Source of the DNA: Paragyromitra xinjiangensis
Taxonomy: Eukaryota; Ascomycota; Pezizomycetes; Pezizales; Discinaceae
DNA: 64,000 bases
Assembly (NCBI GenBank): GCA_038503065.1
Contig: JBCAMK010000017.1
Coordinates: forward strand, 62,001 to 126,000
Direction of reading: 5' to 3'
A program made the position numbers and the translations under genes. Of the stretch, positions 60,918-64,000 are shown piece by piece (within the stretch, counting starts at the first letter, position 1; each line of letters starts with the position of its first letter). The notes beneath the pieces were generated by a model. The model worked only from the letters and a program-made list of their open reading frames with translations. It was not told where the DNA came from and searched no databases.

Positions 60918-62886
60918 TCAAGGGCTTTCCTCACCAAACTCTTCAAACCACCGACTCTCCAACACCGCCCTAATATCCCACCTTTCATCAGGCTCCATAT
61001 TCAAACACCCCCTGACCACCTCCAACACCTTCTTCGACTCCTCCCTCCCAGCCTCCACAAGTCCTCTACTGCCCTTCAACGACTCCTCATTCCACTCTCC
61101 GCGCAAAATCATATTCTGCAACTTCGGCTGAAAGGTGTGTGAAAACGGCAACGTCCCGGTGAAAAGAGTATAGACGACCACTCCGAACGCCCACATATCC
61201 ACAGCACTAGTATAGTGCGGCATCGGCTTCCCCGCCACCATCTCAGGTGCCGCGTACTCGAGCGAGCCAACGGGAGTAGACGTAATAACCGGCGTGGTAG
61301 AAGACGCAGAAGACGACTTTCGCCGAGACCGCCGACCAGGGCGGGGGTCAAGCGTGAATGCGTTTCCGCTGCTATCGCTGTCGTCGTCATCCTCCTCGAG
61401 CGTGGACTTCATGAACTCCGCCATCCCAAAATCACACAGCTGGAGATTGCCACCGTCCTCAACATCGACGCTCATGTCAACGAGACAGTTCTCGAGCTTG
61501 ACGTCGCGGTGAACGATTCGCATGTCTTCGTGAAGATACCGCAGCGCGCATGCAAGCTGGAACGCATATTTTGTCGCGAGTCGCGCACTCAGCCCCTGTC
61601 GGTTCAGCTTAATTAAGTCATACAGGCTCCCGCCCTGGTTCAAGCGCATGAACGCGAACGTCGCGAACGGGGTATCATACACTGCAATCAGGGGGAGAAC
61701 GTTCGGGTGGCTCAAACACCTCCACAAGCCCACTTCGTGATCGAATTCTGCCTGGACTTGGTCGTTCTCGCAGTCAACGTCGCGAGCACGCTTACGCACG
61801 ATCTTAACGGCACGTCTGATCTCGCAGCCGTCTTCAATGGTGATGGCTTCTTTAACGACGCTAAATCCGCCGAAACCGACTTGCTTGCCGAGGACGTAGG
61901 AACCAACCTCTTGCCCCTCGCTATCGGGCTCTGGGGGCTGCGAACTGGCTGTGTTGAAACCAGTAAGGAACTAGGTGGGTGTTAGCGAGTTTGCGTATGG
62001 TTGTGGCGAACTCACCAGGGATTGAACATACCAAGTTCGCCGGACTCAACTGCGACGACGATCCACCAAATCTAGGACTGGCAGAGCGATCACTGCAAGA
62101 TCGTTGCGATCGAGAACGGGTGCGTCCGTCAAGTGACGAAAACGACTTATTCCTCGCTGAAGAGCTCATCCTCCGCGGAGACGACCAACACGAATTATCA
62201 AGCGGGTCCTCATTCAACGGCGAGCTCGCAAACGACGACGGGAAGAACAATCCAAACGGATCAGCCGTCGGCGGAGGGGTTCTGAATTCCTCCGACATAG
62301 GCGACATGGTCGAATCCGATGTCAACGAGCTCACACCCTCGCCACCCGGACTCCCTAGTTGCGGCCGTAACTGCTGTGCGCGACGCTGCCGAATTGATCC
62401 TCCTTCTCCATACCCGAATCCACCGTTCTGATATCTCCGTGAACCGCCCGCCTGGTTTGAATCCTGCTCAGACCAGGTGTATGAGCGGATCGGCTGTCTC
62501 TGCTGGAAATACTGCTTCTTCGCTGACCCATCCGGCTTGATTGCTCTCGACAGTGGAGTCTGCAATGGTAGCTGCCCCCCCGACTCGAGCTTAACCTTGG
62601 GATCAAACGTAATGCTGCTCTTCCTCTGGCGGTTAGCCTGTTCCATGAAGCCACCGGTGGGCTTATAGCTACCGCTGGGATGATCATTGTTGAGACTGTT
62701 CAAGGCGCTGTTTTCACGCGAGTCGTGGAGATGGGGGGTAGGGATTTGCATAGCGATGGGAGCGGAGTGGTTGATGGGGGAGCCATTGTGGGAGGAGAGG
62801 GCAGAGCCCGTGAGGTGGCTCGTGCGCGGTGCTGAGTCGATTTTCAGTCTTCCAAACGTTGTGTGGACATTCGCACCACGGTCCAT
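60918..62886 (-). CDS. Ser/Thr protein kinase with long disordered N-terminus
   Basis: Two exons (62886-62032, 61970-60918) give 635 aa. Residues 1-285 are Ser/Pro/Arg-rich and disordered, with many possible phosphosites. The kinase domain spans about 310-630: glycine loop GKQVGFGGFSVVKEA, RRAVKIVRK (Lys341), LSHPNVLPLIAVYDTPFATF, IVHRDVKLENCLVD (catalytic Asp441), LQLCDFGMAEF, GSLEYAAPEMVAGKPMP and DMWAFGVVVYTLFTGTLPF. Catalytic residues are complete. An acidic/Arg-rich insert (EEDDDDSDSS...RRSRRKSSSAS) lies between DFG and APE, inside the activation segment. The group is CAMK-like or near the fungal YPL150W/Ppk16 kinases; I could not settle it. Confidence 0.9.
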
Positions 62887-64000
62887 CGCACGTGCAGGAG
62901 AACTGCACTTGTTGTTGTCCGGGGGGGGAGGGGTTTATATATAGAGGGTGTGTGAGGTTTTTTTTTTTATAGTTTTTTTTTTTAGCGTTTACGTGGGAGG
63001 CTTTCCTTTTCCTTGCTTCGTGATGCTATGACTGTGGGTGTGCTGTGACTAGAGTGTGGTGGCCTTTTGACGTGCAGATAAGGGCAGGGGTGGATGATTA
63101 GGGAAAAGTGCAACGGGCCGATGCTAGTGCGTGACGATGTCGGACAGGAAGTGTCTACGATGGATCGCTAAAAAGATCACAGACAGAGGGCGAACGGGCG
63201 TTTTATCTGCTGGAGAGGAGGAGGAGGAGGGGGAGGAGGGGGAGGAGAGGCAGAGAGGCGAGGCACAGAGTGATGATTGATTGTCTGGAGGGGAAGGGAT
63301 AAATCGGAGAGGAGGGGGGGAACGATAAGAGAGGGTGGTCTTCCACGGAAGCTGTATGTATGTATGTAGTGAATCTTTTATGTAACGGGGTATGAGAGGA
63401 GGATTTCTATGTGGTGGCCTCCGAAAGAGTGAGGAGGAGAACGAGGAGAGAGCGAGATCGGGGAAACAACGATCAAGATGGACGCGCACGATATACTTGT
63501 ACCCACCACACAAACAGATGGAAGGAGCGACGGCGAGAGATGAGCTGAGCAGCGAGACTCCCAGAAGAGCGTCAAGACCGGAATGAGGAGGACGATAGAC
63601 AGAGAGAGATCTCAGGGAGGCAAGCGGGTCTTGGCTTACGGAAGATGTCTGGCTGTCCGTTCAATGGGAAGCCTCCAAGCCAAGCCTCTCTCTCCCCACG
63701 ATTGAAAATTTAAGCTGCACGTGCGTCAGGAAACGAACGGTGGTAGGACGACGCTCCCCGGTTGGCTGTTCGTTTCGCGGGGCATTGCGTCTGTGTGCTT
63801 GGAATCCTTGGAAAGGGTGCGCAGTCGGATTTCCTCAGCACGGAAAGTGTGGAGAGAGAATCGAGTCAGCAGAAACTTGGAACCGCACCACCCATTCCAC
63901 ACACCCACACACACACAAAGGCAAAAGGGAGAAGCGAAACGGGCAAACCGACACTTGCCAAGACAGCGAGAAACAGAACACCCACCGGGGAAAGTGTGGG
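62887..64000. promoter_or_regulatory. Kinase 5' region with poly-T and CT-rich (sense) tracts
   Basis: Contains two poly-T runs (62960-62985) and a G/A-rich tract at 63220-63262 that reads CCTCC-rich in the sense of the kinase, a typical fungal leader or promoter. No gene is supported in the remaining 700 bp. Confidence 0.4.

Overview
The window looks like nuclear DNA from a filamentous ascomycete (Pezizomycotina; Leotiomycetes is my guess, not shown by the sequence). The evidence is genes on both strands split by short introns (about 50-90 nt) with GTAAGT/GTATGT-type donors and CTAAC/CTAAT-like branch sites, pyrimidine-rich leaders, and fungal families: CAP10-type GT90, DSC E3 ligase, TIM50, eIF2B-delta, VPS38/UVRAG-like, a Tri5-type terpene synthase and a HeLo-like/NACHT/ankyrin NLR. 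I rebuilt most genes exon by exon, and the phases close. Exon coordinates are given so they can be re-checked.

Layout. 0-11 kb: a secreted S10 carboxypeptidase containing a 5-nt microexon (-), a decayed gene with a PD-(D/E)XK-like core (+), a RING protein (+), a BTB protein (+) and a large BTB-like orphan (-). 11.7-19 kb: DSC1/TUL1 and CDC48, both on the minus strand; their products act together in DSC-dependent ubiquitination and extraction. 19.5-20.4 kb: two short inverted-repeat elements, one MITE-like with TA flanks. 21-27.5 kb: four genes of mitochondrial or heme metabolism. GCV3 and MRP17 diverge from a 251-bp spacer that carries CACGTG; HEM3 and TIM50 follow. 30-35.5 kb: eIF2B-delta and a GT90 glycosyltransferase diverge from a promoter with telomere-like boxes, flanked by small orphan genes. 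35.5-43.5 kb: gene-poor, with orphan small proteins and one Tri5-family terpene synthase. 43.5-53.6 kb: VPS38/UVRAG-like protein, a broken F-box/ankyrin gene, ALB1, an Mpv17/PMP22 protein and a cysteine-rich orphan. 55-59 kb: the most striking locus, a fungal NLR whose ankyrin tail is seven nearly identical 99-bp units that differ at only a few codon positions. 61-63 kb: a Ser/Thr kinase.

Housekeeping genes sit in compact islands. They are separated by 1-3 kb spacers that hold short repeats, gene relics and fast-evolving genes. No rRNA gene, complete tRNA or CRISPR array was seen.
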